Source of the DNA: Minisyncoccota bacterium
Lineage (GTDB): Bacteria > Patescibacteriota > Minisyncoccia > UBA6257 > 1-14-0-10-40-38
Assembly (NCBI GenBank): GCA_020052135.1
Contig: JAGVPS010000081.1
Span: 1 to 10,912 of the forward strand
DNA: 10,912 bases
Direction of reading: 5' to 3'
Shown: positions 1 to 4,583 of the stretch, one piece after another
How positions within the stretch are numbered: the stretch's first letter is position 1
Layout: each line of letters opens with the position of its first letter
The notes under the pieces: generated by a model
The model's input: the letters and a program-made list of their open reading frames with translations, nothing else
Told to the model about the DNA's origin: nothing
The model's database searches: none
Made by a program: the position numbers and the translations under genes

Positions 1-599
1 CCGATGTTGCCCTCCTGAATCAAATCGAGGAGCGAAAGGTTTGGCGATCGATTCGCATACCGCTTTGCAATGGAAACGACAAGCCGGAGGTTCGCTTGAA
101 TAAATCTACGCCGCGCTTCTTCGTCACCCCGCTCAATACGTTTGGCGAGCTCCTTTTCCTCTGCTTGTACCAAAAGAGGCGTTTTCCCAATTTCGCGCAA
201 ATACATCTGCACCGAATCCGGCAATTCATCTAAGCCCGTAACGCGAAGCGCATTTTCTAACTCCTTTTCAGAAACATCCTCCTTCGGAAGTTCAATGAGC
301 TGGCTTGTCTCAACAACCTTAATATTAGCCTTATCGAGCGCGCTATAAATTTCCTCCAAAAAGGAAACATTCTCCTCAATACGAGGGAAATAGTGAAGCA
401 CCTCTCCGTCGGTGACAAACCCGCGGCTCGATCCCCGTTCAATAAGTTCGCCGAGCGCCTTTGTGTAGGCAGCTTCTTTCTTCGCGCTTACCTTGTGCCG
501 AGGTGCGCTTTTTTTACCCTTCTTTGCATGCGGAGTATTTTTTCGCGAAGGTTTTGGTCTACGATGAGCGCTGTGTTTTTTAGTTGCCTTTTTTTTCAT
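1..599 (-). CDS. rpoD: RNA polymerase primary sigma factor (sigma-70), N-terminal part, cut by window edge
   Basis: This gene encodes the housekeeping sigma factor that brings core RNA polymerase to -10/-35 promoters. The frame is open from the ATG at 599 to the left edge, giving 199 codons. It opens with a Lys/Arg-rich stretch (about residues 1-45) of no recognised function. A sigma 1.1-like helical region follows (about 47-100), with ALGELIERG and GFVTDGEV. Region 1.2 has DSVQMYLREIGKTPLL, and the start of region 2.1 has FIQANLRLVVSIAKRY then LLDLIQEGNIG, all diagnostic of group 1 sigma-70. Regions 2.2 to 4 lie outside the window. dnaG lies just upstream on the same strand, the order seen in the classical dnaG-rpoD macromolecular synthesis operon; no rpsU is seen beside dnaG. 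A consensus-like promoter overlapping the dnaG stop codon suggests rpoD can also be transcribed alone. No clear Shine-Dalgarno precedes the ATG. Confidence 0.95.
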   Translation of the reverse strand, partial: MKKKATKKHSAHRRPKPSRKNTPHAKKGKKSAPRHKVSAKKEAAYTKALGELIERGSSRGFVTDGEVLHYFPRIEENVSFLEEIYSALDKANIKVVETSQLIELPKEDVSEKELENALRVTGLDELPDSVQMYLREIGKTPLLVQAEEKELAKRIERGDEEARRRFIQANLRLVVSIAKRYANRSPNLSLLDLIQEGNI

Positions 600-671
600 A
601 TAACAAATATAAGCGCTTCCAAAATGAAAAAGGTCCGGGTATGTTTAGCGGGCCTCCATGAGTACCCAGCT

Positions 672-700
672 AGTATAAAACTCCTTCGCGCTATGGTCAA
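672..700 (-). promoter_or_regulatory. Sigma-70 promoter for rpoD
   Basis: Read on the minus strand, TTGACC (700-695), a 17-nt spacer and TATACT (677-672) match the sigma-70 consensus closely. The TGA stop codon of dnaG (699-697) lies inside the -35 box. Transcription would begin near 665, leaving a leader of about 65 nt before the rpoD ATG. This is predicted from sequence only. Confidence 0.75.
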
Positions 701-2490
701 ATTTCCTTTTCGCGCGATATCCTTTGAAATTCCCTAAGTGCCACATCAAGCTCTGTTTGATCGTGAGCCGCTTCTGCAACATTAATTTTCATCTGCCATT
801 CTTGTTGCAGTGCTCGATAATGCTCCTTCTTCAAATGACGTACCACTTCATCAAATTCAGCGCGGAGTACTCCTGTATCTCCATCAATAAGGCTTGACCG
901 CAAACTCATCTGCTCAAAGAGCGGGGCAAGATGTACGGGAAGTGTCGATTGCTGAACTGGTTCTCCGCGAGATACAAGAACTCCGCACAATTCACGATAC
1001 GGCTCCGGCAGAAAGTCGATTTGTCCCTTTGCCGGTTCACAGAGCGTTCCCTCACGGAGAATAAGACTGATAAAGCGCTCGGCAAGCATGAAGCGGCGAG
1101 AAAGTTCCTCGTTTGCCGCAGCAACCGCTGGTGCCTGGGTGCCCGCGGGCTGAAATTGAGGGTTTTTTTGAGACACGTTCTTCAACTCTTCAAATAAATG
1201 TTCTTCGGAAATATGTGTTTCTGTCGCAAGCTCGCGGATCCACGCGGCTCGTTCCACGGGACTTGTGATCTGAATGATTTTTTGCAATACCGCACGCACA
1301 CCGCGCTTTAAAGCGCCAAAGTCGCCCACTGATCCAGTCAAATACCTTTTAAAATAATGCCGCGTTGCCGGGACAGCATCGCTAATCAGCCGATATAACT
1401 CACCTGGTTTCTCTCGCACAATATCCGCGGGATCTTTGGCTTCCCCTTTTGCATACGCAACTTTTACGGAAAAATCCGAGGCGTTCGCAAGGTCAATTAC
1501 CCGCTCCATTGCTGCCTGCCCTGCCTCATCAGCGTCAAAGAACAAAATAAGGGTGTCCGCCATTCGCTGTAACCCTTGGAGATGTTCCTTGGTGAGCGCC
1601 GTACCCGAGCTCGCAACTACATTTTTTACCCCATCCTGCCACGCCATCAGAAAATCCATCTGCCCCTCCACTAATACGGCCGTCTTTGCTTCCCTAATTG
1701 CTCCTTTGGTTTTGTGTATGCCAAAAAGCAGTTTTGATTTATTGAAGATTGGTGTTTCTGAGGAGTTAACATATTTAGCAAGCGCCATGCCTGAAGCTAC
1801 TGAAGGATGTGCGCCCTCCTTTGCTAAAGCTTCGGCGGGCAAGGGAAGCACTCGTCCCGTAAAACCTACGGTTTTCCCAAACACATTCATAATCGGAAAC
1901 ATGATTCTGCCGCGAAATCGATCCCAATAGGTTCCTCGTTCAGTTTTAAACACCAAACCAGCTCGCTCTATGTCCGGCATTTTAAATCCCTTTTGCGCGA
2001 GAAACCGCGTGAGCCCATCGGAGGCATTAGGCGCAAAGCCAATTTCAAATTCTCTCACGGTATCCGCAAGCATACCCCGAGAGACAAGATACTCGCGCGC
2101 TGATTTAGCCATAGCAGTCTCCTTCAAAAATTCTTCTTGAAAATAATCTTTTGCCGCGCTATTTATCGAGTATAGGATTGCATATTGCTTTTCCCCCGCC
2201 CCGCCAAACCGCTCGAGCGGAACGCCTGCTCGATCCGCGAGAACTTTGAGCGCTTCAATAAACTCCAAATTTTCGTACCGCATGAGGAAGGCAATGACAT
2301 CTCCTCCAATGCTACAGCCAAAACAGTGCCACGTGCCGCGATCGGGCGACACAATGAATGAAGGAGTTTTTTCTTTATGAAAAGGACACAGGCCCTTTAA
2401 ATTCTTACCTGCGGGGGTGAGCTGAACATACCCGCGAACAAATTCAGTTATATCAAGCTTTTCTTTTATAAGTTGGACAGTATCTGACAT
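697..2490 (-). CDS. dnaG: DNA primase DnaG
   Basis: This is the DNA-dependent RNA polymerase that lays down primers at the replication fork and is recruited by the DnaB helicase. The product is 597 residues, a normal size. The N-terminal CHC2 zinc finger has C35, H38, C56 and C59. The catalytic core carries RFRGRIMFPI (191-200) and GFTGRVL (209-215). The TOPRIM metal-binding residues are E275 in VEGQMD and D319/D321 in FFDADEAG. A divergent helical helicase-binding tail fills the C-terminus. About 18-20 extra residues sit between GRVL (212-215) and KYVNSSETP (239-247), where family members usually have about five. Part of that insert is encoded by a palindromic repeat (see 1813-1840). The TGA overlaps the rpoD promoter. 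The ATG at 2490 fits the family N-terminus; no clear Shine-Dalgarno is present. Confidence 0.97.
   Translation of the reverse strand: MSDTVQLIKEKLDITEFVRGYVQLTPAGKNLKGLCPFHKEKTPSFIVSPDRGTWHCFGCSIGGDVIAFLMRYENLEFIEALKVLADRAGVPLERFGGAGEKQYAILYSINSAAKDYFQEEFLKETAMAKSAREYLVSRGMLADTVREFEIGFAPNASDGLTRFLAQKGFKMPDIERAGLVFKTERGTYWDRFRGRIMFPIMNVFGKTVGFTGRVLPLPAEALAKEGAHPSVASGMALAKYVNSSETPIFNKSKLLFGIHKTKGAIREAKTAVLVEGQMDFLMAWQDGVKNVVASSGTALTKEHLQGLQRMADTLILFFDADEAGQAAMERVIDLANASDFSVKVAYAKGEAKDPADIVREKPGELYRLISDAVPATRHYFKRYLTGSVGDFGALKRGVRAVLQKIIQITSPVERAAWIRELATETHISEEHLFEELKNVSQKNPQFQPAGTQAPAVAAANEELSRRFMLAERFISLILREGTLCEPAKGQIDFLPEPYRELCGVLVSRGEPVQQSTLPVHLAPLFEQMSLRSSLIDGDTGVLRAEFDEVVRHLKKEHYRALQQEWQMKINVAEAAHDQTELDVALREFQRISREKEI
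1813..1840 (-). repeat. Palindromic repeat element inserted in frame within dnaG
   Basis: The plus strand reads GCCCTCC (1813-1819), TTT, GCT-AA-AGC (1823-1830), TTC, GGCGGGC (1834-1840). This is an outer 7-bp stem with one mismatch, a 3x3 internal loop and an inner stem. The element near tRNA-Pro (3578-3615) has the same plan and shares CTTGCCCGCCG(A/C)AGCT when read on the matching strand. Here it is translated as dnaG residues 218-226 (PAEALAKEG), inside an insert absent from the usual family sequence. It resembles, in behaviour, the Rickettsia palindromic elements that insert in frame in genes. Confidence 0.6.
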
Positions 2491-2506
2491 GATGAAGTAT
2501 CTCTAC

Positions 2507-2526
2507 TGTAGTGCTCAAACACTACA
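2507..2526. repeat. Perfect inverted repeat in the dnaG leader
   Basis: TGTAGTG (2507-2513) and CACTACA (2520-2526) are perfect 7-bp arms around a 6-nt loop. They lie 16-36 nt upstream of the dnaG ATG. No T-run follows on the dnaG strand, so it is not an obvious terminator. It could be an operator or a leader RNA hairpin affecting dnaG translation. Confidence 0.45.
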
Positions 2527-2539
2527 TTTTCAATGCCAC

Positions 2540-2575
2540 GCTCTACATATAATCAAATCTGAACGATCGTCAGCA
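2540..2575 (-). promoter_or_regulatory. Possible dnaG promoter
   Basis: The minus strand holds CTGACG, a 16-nt spacer and TATATG about 55-85 nt upstream of the dnaG ATG. Matches to consensus are about 4/6 in each box. The spacer contains the 8-bp palindrome ACGATCGT (2563-2570), which also forms the core of the 3193-3232 palindrome. The rest of the 143-bp gap between dnaG and the upstream gene shows only the leader hairpin at 2507-2526. Weak call. Confidence 0.25.
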
Positions 2576-2633
2576 TTTGATATGTAAACAAAAAACTTGA
2601 CTGAAGTAGAGCTTCTTAAAAGTGGGGTCGAGG

Positions 2634-3167
2634 CTATTCTTTTTCGATCGTGCCAAAATGTTTAATCGAAAAGATATGAATATTATGTAAAACTTGTAGA
2701 TCTTTAAGATACGCGATGAAACTTGCAGGTAGCGGTCCGGTGCCTGTCCATACACTTTTTTGAAGAAATTTGAAATTAAGCGCGAGAAGCTCGCTCCGTA
2801 GATAACCTCGCTTCTTCCTGTCTTTCTCTGGAATATCAAAAACAATGATAGTATCAGCGCTTTCTCCATGTCTTACTCGTTGTGCATATTCCAATCGACG
2901 CTTCTTCCACTCAGCAGCCTCTTTCCCTTGTTTTGTGATTTGCCAGAAACCAGGTTTTACATCTGGCGCAATAAATCCTCCCTTTTTCAAGCGATACATA
3001 ATTGTTCGAAAATACGCTTCATTGATATGCTCTCCTTCCCACAATCGCAACTTTTCGCGAATATATCGTTCAGTAAGCCTCAAAATCGTACGTGCAGTTC
3101 CTGCCCCACCAATTACCATAGCTAAAGTAATAAGAATAATATCTTGCTTAGAAAGTTTTTCACGCAT
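2634..3167 (-). CDS. Winged-helix + Cas2-like (PaaX-type) protein, probable transcriptional regulator
   Basis: The product has 177 residues. Residues 1-100 look like a winged-helix DNA-binding region: hydrophobic first helix, basic helix 48-62 (INEAYFRTIMYRLKK), then a wing and FWQITKQGKEAAEW (74-87). Residues 105-175 resemble the ferredoxin-like fold shared by Cas2 and the PaaX C-terminal domain: TIIVFDIPE (106-114, Asp111 where Cas2 has its conserved Asp), RKKRGYLRSELLALNF and LQKSVWTG, similar to the Cas2 QKSV strand. There is no cas1, other cas gene or CRISPR array in the window, so an adaptation nuclease role is unlikely. PaaX family proteins are repressors, and this gene borders a 40-bp palindrome, which suggests autoregulation (inference). 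The ATG at 3167 lacks a Shine-Dalgarno. A perfect TATAAT lies 34 nt upstream. It precedes dnaG on the same strand with a 143-bp gap. Confidence 0.7.
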   Translation of the reverse strand: MREKLSKQDIILITLAMVIGGAGTARTILRLTERYIREKLRLWEGEHINEAYFRTIMYRLKKGGFIAPDVKPGFWQITKQGKEAAEWKKRRLEYAQRVRHGESADTIIVFDIPEKDRKKRGYLRSELLALNFKFLQKSVWTGTGPLPASFIAYLKDLQVLHNIHIFSIKHFGTIEKE

Positions 3168-3192
3168 AGTGCCTTATAGTGCTAAATATTCA

Positions 3193-3232
3193 ATCATATC
3201 ATTATACTACGATCGTATAGAAATGATATGAT
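3193..3232. promoter_or_regulatory. 40-bp imperfect palindrome, candidate operator between divergent genes
   Basis: Perfect 11-bp arms ATCATATCATT (3193-3203) and AATGATATGAT (3222-3232) share one centre with a perfect inner palindrome TACGATCGTA (3208-3217). Sixteen of 20 base pairs of the whole 40-bp dyad match. It lies between the PaaX/Cas2-like gene and rpmB and contains a minus-strand TATAAT (3206-3201) and an overlapping plus-strand TATACT (3203-3208). Size, symmetry and position fit a repressor site covering divergent promoters. Confidence 0.6.
3201..3206 (-). promoter_or_regulatory. -10 box for the PaaX/Cas2-like gene
   Basis: TATAAT on the minus strand is a perfect -10, with a predicted start of transcription about 27 nt before the ATG at 3167. 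I see no good -35 at 16-18 nt. The box lies inside the palindrome, so binding there would occlude it. Confidence 0.4.
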
Positions 3233-3238
3233 GGGTAC

Positions 3239-3267
3239 TTGCATACTATATGAGAAACGCGTACACT
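3239..3267 (+). promoter_or_regulatory. Possible rpmB promoter
   Basis: TTGCAT (3239-3244), a 17-nt spacer and TACACT (3262-3267) precede the rpmB ATG at 3276 by only 8 nt. Transcription would begin almost at the start codon, giving a leaderless message. The -35 is weak (3/6). Confidence 0.35.
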
Positions 3268-3275
3268 ATTGTTCT

Positions 3276-3479
3276 ATGCGTAAATGCTCTCGGTGCGGAA
3301 AAACCTCAATCATGGCCGGAACCAGGAAATTGCTCCGCGGACACTACAATCCCACGAACTGGAGTCGGAAATATCCTAATCTGCAAAAGGGACGTCTTTC
3401 TGATGGAACGAAAGCGCTTATCTGCACTACCTGCATGAGGTCTCTCGTGAAAACTACCGTGAAAGCTACCGTGAAATAA
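3276..3479 (+). CDS. rpmB: 50S ribosomal protein L28 (zinc-binding form)
   Basis: L28 is a small protein of the large ribosomal subunit. The product is 67 residues with the family signature from the N-terminal CSRCGK through a basic segment to RKYPNLQKGRL (31-41), then ALICTTCMRSL. The pairs C4/C7 and C50/C53 form the zinc ribbon of C+ type L28. The frame is open further upstream to 3228, but L28 homologues begin at this MRKCSRCGK, so I chose the ATG at 3276. No Shine-Dalgarno is visible, and a possible -10 lies just 8 nt upstream, so translation may be leaderless. The tail TTVKATVK is a small repetitive extension. A perfect hairpin terminator follows 19 nt after the stop. Confidence 0.92.
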   Translation: MRKCSRCGKTSIMAGTRKLLRGHYNPTNWSRKYPNLQKGRLSDGTKALICTTCMRSLVKTTVKATVK

Positions 3480-3497
3480 ACGAGTCTGAATATATGC

Positions 3498-3535
3498 AAG
3501 AAAAAGCCCGATTGCAATCGGGCTTTTTCTTTGTC
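3498..3535. terminator. Rho-independent terminator after rpmB
   Basis: A perfect 34-nt palindrome (3498-3531) centres on GCCCGATTGCAATCGGGC with an A-run on the left and CTTTTTCTTTG on the right. The symmetric A/T flanks would let it work in both directions. It ends rpmB transcription and separates it from the tRNA. Confidence 0.92.
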
Positions 3536-3558
3536 ATAGTGTGAGAGCAAAATACTCC
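3531..3558 (+). promoter_or_regulatory. Weak candidate promoter for tRNA-Pro
   Basis: TTGTCA (3531-3536), 16 nt and TACTCC (3553-3558) is the only promoter-like pair between the rpmB terminator and the tRNA. The -35 overlaps the terminator tail. The -10 is poor. Confidence 0.2.
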
Positions 3559-3577
3559 ATCTAGAAGCTGTGCGGGC

Positions 3578-3615
3578 TTGCCCGCCGCAGCTCATCCTGA
3601 TGAGCGTAGGCGGGC
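3578..3615 (+). repeat. Palindromic repeat overlapping the 5' end of tRNA-Pro
   Basis: GCCCGCC (3580-3586), GCA, GCTCAT (3590-3595), loop CCTG, ATGAGC (3600-3605), GTA, GGCGGGC (3609-3615). The 7-bp outer stem is perfect, there is a 3x3 internal loop, and the 6-bp inner stem is perfect. The last five bases, CGGGC, are also tRNA nucleotides 1-5. The element shares its architecture and its conserved CTTGCCCGCCG-AGCT side with the element inside dnaG (1813-1840). An extra GCGGGC lies just upstream at 3572-3577. Confidence 0.6.
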
Positions 3616-3684
3616 TGTAGTATATCGGCAGTACGCATGCATGGGGTGCATGTAGGCCGGGTTCGATTCCCGGCAGCCCGACCA
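3611..3684 (+). tRNA. tRNA-Pro (anticodon GGG)
   Basis: The molecule is 74 nt including an encoded CCA. The acceptor stem CGGGCTG/CAGCCCG is perfect (7 bp), with discriminator A. The D-arm is GTAT/GTAC with a short 7-nt loop containing GG. The anticodon stem CATGC/GCATG is perfect, and the loop ATGGGGT has anticodon GGG at 3643-3645 followed by G37. The variable loop is 4 nt. The T-arm is CCGGG/CCCGG with loop TTCGATT. C1-G72 and A73 are identity marks of bacterial tRNA-Pro. GGG decodes CCC and CCT. Its first five bases coincide with the end of a palindromic repeat. I see no terminator right after it. Confidence 0.95.
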
Positions 3685-3704
3685 ATTCAGACATTTTGAA
3701 AACC

Positions 3705-3734
3705 TTGACATAATGCCTTATTTCATGCTATATT
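3705..3734 (+). promoter_or_regulatory. Strong sigma-70 promoter for the GC-rich orphan gene
   Basis: TTGACA (3705-3710, perfect), an 18-nt spacer and TATATT (3729-3734), with TGC just before the -10 (extended -10). Predicted transcription start is near 3741, giving a leader of about 50 nt. The -35 overlaps the left arm of a 10-bp inverted repeat, gaaaaccttg (3698-3707) / caaggtttcc (3765-3774), with 9/10 pairs. Confidence 0.8.
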
Positions 3735-3790
3735 AGAGCTACCGGTAAAACCCGGATTTTTCAACAAGGTTTCCAGATGGGAGGTGTACG

Positions 3791-4480
3791 TTGACAGATC
3801 AGAACGGGACCCAGGATCCCCAGACTACGGAAGACCTGAAGCGGCGGCGAGCGATGCTCGCGCAGCCCATCGCGAGGATCATCATCCAGTTGCGCGACAT
3901 CGGAGGAGCCATCGCCGGCTTCCCGCACAAGCCCCGGAACGAAGATGCGGTTCAGTGGAAGAACACGATGGTCGCCGCGGTTGCGGGCGTGGACCCTACC
4001 GGTGTCCGCGGCACGAAGGCCGACAGCGGTCTCATGGTGCTCAAGGCGTATGGTATCTGGCTCACGGACTTCATGAGTCAGATGATGAGGGTCCGAGGGT
4101 TCAAGCTCGTCACGTTTCACTACCAGATGGTGGAGAAGTGGGAGAAGGACAAGAATGGCAAAAAGGTGCAAATCGTAGGGGAGGAACCCGTGAACTACTG
4201 CGTCTTCGAGCCACCGACGAGCCCGTCGCCCGAGCTCCATCTCCCGAGAGACGCCCAGGACACGCTCTTCGGCTGGCGCTTCAACTATGCCGCAGTCTGG
4301 GCAAACCCGAACCTGGCTCCCGACTCGAGCGACCTCATTCGCGTGGATACCATCACTGTGGCTGGCGGCAAGTACCAGGAGCTGCCCACGGATGGCCGTC
4401 CGCCGATGCTCACCTTCGATGGCCGTACCTACTACGCCCCGACCAACTCCCGACGCGGTCGGCGTCCTAATGGGCGCTAG
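3791..4480 (+). CDS. Protein of unknown function, GC-rich orphan gene
   Basis: I do not recognise this 229-residue protein. The start is TTG at 3791, chosen because GGGAGGTG (3779-3786) gives a strong Shine-Dalgarno at good spacing; most neighbours lack one. The N-terminus is hydrophilic. Features include a helical patch (MLAQPIARIIIQLRD), VKxW-rich charged centre (WEKDKNGKK), FEPPTSPSPELHLP and a basic tail (SRRGRRPNGR). No signal peptide, membrane helix or catalytic motif stands out; it is probably cytoplasmic. Base composition is clearly GC-richer than its neighbours (67% in the one 60-nt stretch counted), with most codons ending in G or C, unlike adjacent genes. It has its own consensus promoter and large terminator, and sits beside a tRNA gene, all suggesting recent transfer. 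A long antisense frame covers the same stretch, but the promoter, ribosome binding site and terminator all support the plus strand. Confidence 0.75.
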   Translation: MTDQNGTQDPQTTEDLKRRRAMLAQPIARIIIQLRDIGGAIAGFPHKPRNEDAVQWKNTMVAAVAGVDPTGVRGTKADSGLMVLKAYGIWLTDFMSQMMRVRGFKLVTFHYQMVEKWEKDKNGKKVQIVGEEPVNYCVFEPPTSPSPELHLPRDAQDTLFGWRFNYAAVWANPNLAPDSSDLIRVDTITVAGGKYQELPTDGRPPMLTFDGRTYYAPTNSRRGRRPNGR

Positions 4481-4484
4481 CACC

Positions 4485-4502
4485 CTGCCTTACTGGAGGC
4501 AG
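4485..4502 (+). repeat. Small hairpin just after the orphan gene
   Basis: CTGCCT (4485-4490) and AGGCAG (4497-4502) form a perfect 6-bp stem around a 6-nt loop, 4 nt after the stop codon and ahead of the main terminator. Its role is unknown; it may protect the 3' end of the message. Confidence 0.35.
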
Positions 4503-4520
4503 ACGAAATAAACCAGAAAC

Positions 4521-4578
4521 CTCCCGCACGAGACGAGGCATCGAATGCCTTGGTACTCGTGCGGGAGTTTGCTTTTTC
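4521..4578. terminator. Large two-stem terminator between the orphan gene and truD
   Basis: A perfect 12-bp stem, CTCCCGCACGAG (4521-4532) with CTCGTGCGGGAG (4556-4567), encloses a second hairpin AGGCAT-CGA-ATGCCT (4536-4550). TTTGCTTTTT follows at 4568-4577. It ends the plus-strand orphan gene. The truD stop codon is only 6 nt away on the other strand, so the same hairpin may also terminate truD, although the T-run is weaker in that direction. Confidence 0.92.
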
Positions 4579-4583
4579 ACAAA

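Noticed and set aside
1436..1930. 164-codon plus-strand frame within dnaG
   Set aside because: It is an antisense shadow of the primase, whose zinc-finger and TOPRIM motifs lie in the minus frame.
2634..3167. A CRISPR-Cas locus, suggested by the Cas2-like domain
   Set aside because: No repeat-spacer array and no cas1 or other cas gene is visible. The winged-helix fusion points to a PaaX-like protein.
3228..3275. Upstream extension of rpmB
   Set aside because: The extra 16 residues do not resemble L28 and would begin inside the 40-bp palindrome. Homologues start at the later ATG.
3344..3694. Minus-strand frame containing GLPGIEPG-like residues
   Set aside because: This is the well-known spurious translation antisense to a tRNA gene. 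It overlaps tRNA-Pro, the terminator and rpmB.
3742..3760. Possible attenuator CCGG...CCGG followed by ATTTTT in the orphan gene leader
   Set aside because: The stem is only 4 bp and CCGG is self-complementary, so it is likely too weak to terminate.
3784..4470. Overlapping plus-strand frame in the same stretch
   Set aside because: It is read in another phase of the orphan gene, its translation is dominated by Arg/His/Ala/Pro, and it starts upstream of the usable Shine-Dalgarno spacing.
3761..4483. 240-codon minus-strand frame opposite the GC-rich orphan gene
   Set aside because: GC-rich sequence lacks stop codons by chance. The promoter, Shine-Dalgarno and terminator all support the plus-strand frame at 3791.
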